Shown piece after piece: positions 20,653-24,189 of a DNA stretch of 24,189 nucleotides. This DNA comes from Apostichopus californicus (taxonomy: Eukaryota; Echinodermata; Holothuroidea; Aspidochirotida; Stichopodidae): contig JAIPMN010004120.1 of the NCBI GenBank assembly GCA_020650975.1, forward strand, positions 1-24,189. The letters run 5' to 3'. The translations under genes and the position numbers were made by a program. Each line of letters begins with the position of its first letter. Positions within the stretch are counted from its first letter, which is position 1. A model generated the notes under the pieces. The model was not told where the DNA came from and ran no database searches. It saw only the letters and a list, made by a program, of their open reading frames with translations.

Positions 20653-22365
20653 GATTGTTGTTATTTGTATCACAAACCTTTCTGCAGTGGTCAGATTTGC
20701 TGGTAAAGATTAGGTAGTAGATTCCTGAAATAGTTCCTTTAAAACTGATGTACAAAAAGGCTGTTGTTTACTTATCAAGAAGGAAGATACCCTGTTGAAA
20801 GAAAGATCAATCAATGTAGTACAGTTTATTATTAAACAAGAATGGCAATGTTTCATACAAAATATTTTAAGTATGTAGAGGCATTCATGATCACCACATG
20901 ATGGGATTTAAATTAGAAAGACAGTCTAGGGATTTCCATCCGTTGATCTAAAAATAGAAACAATAAAAAAACTCATGGTGAATGGCAAGGAAAATTTGCT
21001 GTACTTTACAAAGGTGGTCTCAACTTACACTGGACTGACTGAAGAAATTGGCTCAATAGCGGGACTTGTAATTAGGAAGATAAAAAGTGCGAACAGTTGA
21101 AAACCCTTGATAAACTATTATTAATACATCGATCAATCAAAGTTGTGACTCGTGTAGGCCTACATATTACACTTCAAATTCAACCTCGGTTGATCAATTT
21201 CTTTCTCTCTCGAAAAAAAGGAATAGGCCTAAGACAGTATCCTGTTAAGAAGATATGTCATTCTCAAAGCATTTATGAAGTAATAATATATATTAGACAA
21301 GCCCTAGACCCTTAGATTTAGAAAGTTAGAGGCAGGCAATATAATGATTTCACCACTGCAACTAAGACTCCAGTTACAAAGAAAAACATAAAATTTCGTC
21401 AAATCCCGCGTTCCACGGTACTTATTGATTCTTTGGGAGAAGGAATAGACCTTATTAGATACCAGAACAAAAGTATGTATGTAACCTTACAGTTACTACA
21501 GCTTAGGCTAGTCTATAAGATGCTTCTAAGCTAGTAATAACGTACAGTATTCATAGGCCTAACGTTAGGCCTAAAATGTTAATCCTAGGCTAAAGAAACA
21601 AGTTTTATGATTAATGAAGAGCCTAAACCAGTGACCGCAGTCTAACTTTCAAACAAAAGTTGTTGTTCGGAAATTTGAGAATAAACGTACACAATTCAAC
21701 AGACAAATTCCAAAGAACTTCTCAAAAACACCTGTTATCAAGACCGAAAACAGAGACCCGAAAGGTGCTCAAGTGATGGTTCACGGCAATAAATTGCGTG
21801 TACATTAGCAATAACACTAAGTACTACTAACAATTATGTATGATACGATTTCAACGTGTTTCGCAATCACGTCCCCTGTCAGCCTGTGTTGTGATTGCCC
21901 GCACAGCGGCATGTACTATTTGAATTATTTTATTGAATTATTTGAATTGAGCCTTTATAGCACTTTATTAAATATAATATCAATTTTATAATATTTATAA
22001 TATTTTAAAACCTCATTTGTATGTAATTATTTGTTAAATATTTTAGTAACTGTGAAAGAGACAGACAAGGCATACCAGTTAGTATACAAGTTCAAATGTG
22101 TCGTACTCAGGCTCCGAGTCCAAGGTGGCGCCGATTACCAACAACAACATCTTAAACTTTTGATTGATAATACCATTGCAACGCCAAAGAAAAGGTATTT
22201 TGTTAGGAAAAATGTTGTGTGCTTGAATTTATGTTCTACTGGATGACCTTTCTGTAATTGCGTGAGCATGAAATATGTGTAATAGTAGTCTATATTTTAC
22301 AGTAGCCTAACGTTGGGTTAGTTGAGGCCATGGCACCCCAAACATTCATTACAGTAAGGTAGGCT
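20653..22365 (-). promoter_or_regulatory. Upstream flank of ZNF622, including 5' UTR and presumed promoter
   Basis: No TATA box or transcription start can be assigned from sequence. A likely 5' UTR acceptor lies at about 20792. The segment 21840-21910 is relatively GC- and CpG-containing compared with its surroundings and is a reasonable place for a promoter. It contains four TAGGCCTA octamers (21155, 21224, 21554, 21566). The + strand frame 22031-22246 has no recognisable features. Confidence 0.35.
21554..21573. repeat. Perfect 20-bp palindrome of two TAGGCCTA octamers
   Basis: The sequence is TAGGCCTAACGTTAGGCCTA, its own reverse complement. It is part of a wider cluster of the octamer limited to 21155-23765. 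Confidence 0.9.
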
Positions 22366-23523
22366 GGTCCCAGGGCCATTCCGCCATAGCAGGCCTAGGT
22401 ACATACCGCCATACCATTCTGCCATAGGTTTCGATCCTTTCCGCCATGGCGAAATGCTCGAAATTTATGGCGGAAACGTTCATTTTAGGAATGGATTTTA
22501 CATAGGAATGTATCCCTAAAACTTTCTTTGATTTCGCGTGGAAGGATAGGTACAACGTCTTCAAATGTGATGGTTCACTGGATAGACTGAATTGTAGTTA
22601 GCCTAAGACAAGATTGGGGAATAGATACTGTACAGTCTTTAATGTACATGTTGATTGAATACATAGCTTGCATTGTAAGTCCGTAAGAGTCGATACAGTT
22701 TCTTTAAATAAATAATACAGTTGGTTGAATAAATCGAATTAATTAAGGTTGATTGATTATTAAAAAGACCAATTCTGATTGTTGATTTATATGACCGATT
22801 TTGCGGGCCTAGGCCTAGGAAGTGTGAAGCAAAGCAATTTACAGTGCGGTTTCAGTTGTTTTCCGCACACGTTACTTTCCGCACATTTCTTTCCGCTGAA
22901 AAAATTCTTGTGCGGAAAACAACTTTATTTTCCACTTACCTGTACACTATATTTTCCCTCAATTTAAGGATACCAAATTCAGGATGATAAAAATAACATG
23001 AGAAAGTATCAAAGAACGTCGATAAGCATGGTTAGACTGAGTTCATGTTAGAACAGTTAAGCTGCTTATAATTTACAGGAGGCTTGGGGTGTTTGTAATT
23101 AGGGATAACTTAAAGAAATATGAGACATAATATTATAATCTAGTCTCGAAGCTACATTTTATCCTGCCAGTTAAATGCTATCTTCTCCATCCTCCTAAAT
23201 CCTTCCATGTGCCTAATCATTTCAGTAAGTCATTCTGTTCCTCCCAAAAAACGGTACTTTCCGCTGAAAAAAACGTTGTTTTCCGCTGACAAATTTGTGT
23301 TCGGAAAACACCGTTTTATTTCAGCGGAAAGTAACGTGTGCGGAAAATAACGGTACCCTACAGTGCATATAGGCCTACAGTGCACCCACAATAATGTGCT
23401 CTTTCCGCCATACAAAAGTTCTTAACCACCATCGGAGTAACATGGCGGAATGGTACTCATTCTATGCATAAGGGGCACATTTGCTATGGAGGAATGTACC
23501 GATGGCGGAATGACACGGCCCCC
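22366..23523. mobile_element. Candidate 1.16-kb foldback element with CCGCCAT and TTTCCGC motifs
   Basis: Both ends carry inverted clusters of ATTCCGCCAT-type motifs (CCGCCAT at 22381, 22406, 22441, 23405; ATGGCGG at 22467, 23442, 23502). The left end GGGCCATTCCGCCATAG resembles the inverse of the right end GGGGGCCGTGTCATTCCGCC. Inside, a perfect 24-bp inverted repeat joins 22859-22882 with 23324-23347, and a hairpin centred near 23292 has arms with TACTTTCCGCTGAAA. AGGTAGGCT lies at both outer edges (22357-22365 and 23524-23532), a possible 9-bp target duplication, although TAGGCT is common locally. No coding capacity was seen. Confidence 0.5.
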
Positions 23524-23532
23524 AGGTAGGCT

Positions 23533-24189
23533 AACTAGCAAGACTGTCTAGGTCTACTCTAGGTAGGCCTAGTCCAAAGTAATAAATAGGCAGATCATGC
23601 AGATGCTAATGTATTTTTTGTCTTGCAAGTGGTTCAGAGTTAATAAGTTCACCTTGTGAAGTGTATTTGCTGTGAACATACTGTACAACGTGAAGAAACT
23701 AAAACTTCAGTTGAAAGGAAACCAAGCTGATGTGTTAGGCCTAAGTCTGAGAAATCTTAGGCCTAAATTTAAAATGTCTTAACACGATGATTATGTAGCC
23801 TGTGAAGGAAATGAACCTGTTTACACTGCACGATTCATGTGTTGTTTTCAATGCTTGCACACATGTGCATGTTTTGAACAGTTTGGAATAGAATTCACTT
23901 GTTCTTTATATCAGTCGCATGATCATTACAAGGTAAACCTTGGGACCCAAGCATATAACAATAATAATGTAGATGTATATAGCGCCACTCCAGGAAACGA
24001 GTAACTGCCCATGGGCTTCAAATTTGGAACATTCCTTTGTAATGCTTGTAGATTGTTGTTCAATTTTTCTGGTTATTAGTTAAATCATCAAGCAGATTTG
24101 CCATATATTAGCCTATCAGGACAAGTCAAGATGGAACCCTAATGTAACAATATCCCTTTTTTCTAGTAGTTAATATTCTTTTCAGCTTG
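23533..24189. other. Gene-free right edge
   Basis: Non-coding, with three further TAGGCCTA octamers (23564, 23736, 23758). No exon is recognisable. Confidence 0.5.

Noticed and set aside
22031..22246. 71-codon + strand frame that might be the first exon of a gene divergent from ZNF622
   Set aside because: No recognisable protein, no clear start context, and no following exon found in the remaining 2 kb.
1..24189. tRNA, rRNA, CRISPR arrays and bacterial operon features
   Set aside because: None found; the window has spliced eukaryotic genes and no clustered equal-spaced direct repeats apart from the intronic arrays described.

Overview
The window looks like nuclear DNA of an invertebrate deuterostome. 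It is AT-rich, its genes have short exons and introns of a few hundred to a few thousand bases, and it carries many non-autonomous transposon relics. The two gene families present (a GT29 sialyltransferase and the 60S-subunit factor ZNF622/REI1) fit a marine deuterostome such as an echinoderm, hemichordate or amphioxus; an echinoderm is my guess. Nothing bacterial or viral is seen.

Two genes are supported and they converge. On the + strand, bases 436-5679 hold the last four coding exons of a GT29 sialyltransferase, closest by eye to the ST6GALNAC1/2 group. Its 5' part, with most of sialylmotif L, lies off the left edge. On the - strand, bases 20652-14645 hold a complete seven-exon ZNF622 gene. 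All seven exons join in phase to a 401-residue protein with four zinc fingers, and its fifth intron appears to use a GC 5' splice site.

Layout: 1-435, an intron of the sialyltransferase. 436-5679, its exons and introns, including a tandem array that duplicates a 3' splice site (861-1335), a clean hAT-type MITE with 8-bp target duplication (1623-2015) and a small minisatellite (2381-2453). 5680 to about 6200, a probable 3' UTR. From about 6200 to 14560, a gene-poor stretch with a 385-bp full-length foldback element between TTAA sites (7594-7978), a decayed relative (9275-9609), hAT-like debris (8800-8978), G-rich tracts, an AT-rich foldback (12081-12177) and one unexplained 199-codon open frame (13899-14498). 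14567-20652, ZNF622. From 20653 to the right edge, its upstream flank, with nine TAGGCCTA octamers and a 1.16-kb candidate foldback element built from CCGCCAT and TTTCCGC motifs (22366-23523).

The two genes have no obvious functional link: one acts in Golgi glycan sialylation and the other in cytoplasmic ribosome maturation. The best second looks are the duplicated splice-acceptor array, the two foldback elements, the octamer cluster upstream of ZNF622, the GC-AG intron, and the mixed subfamily character of the sialyltransferase.
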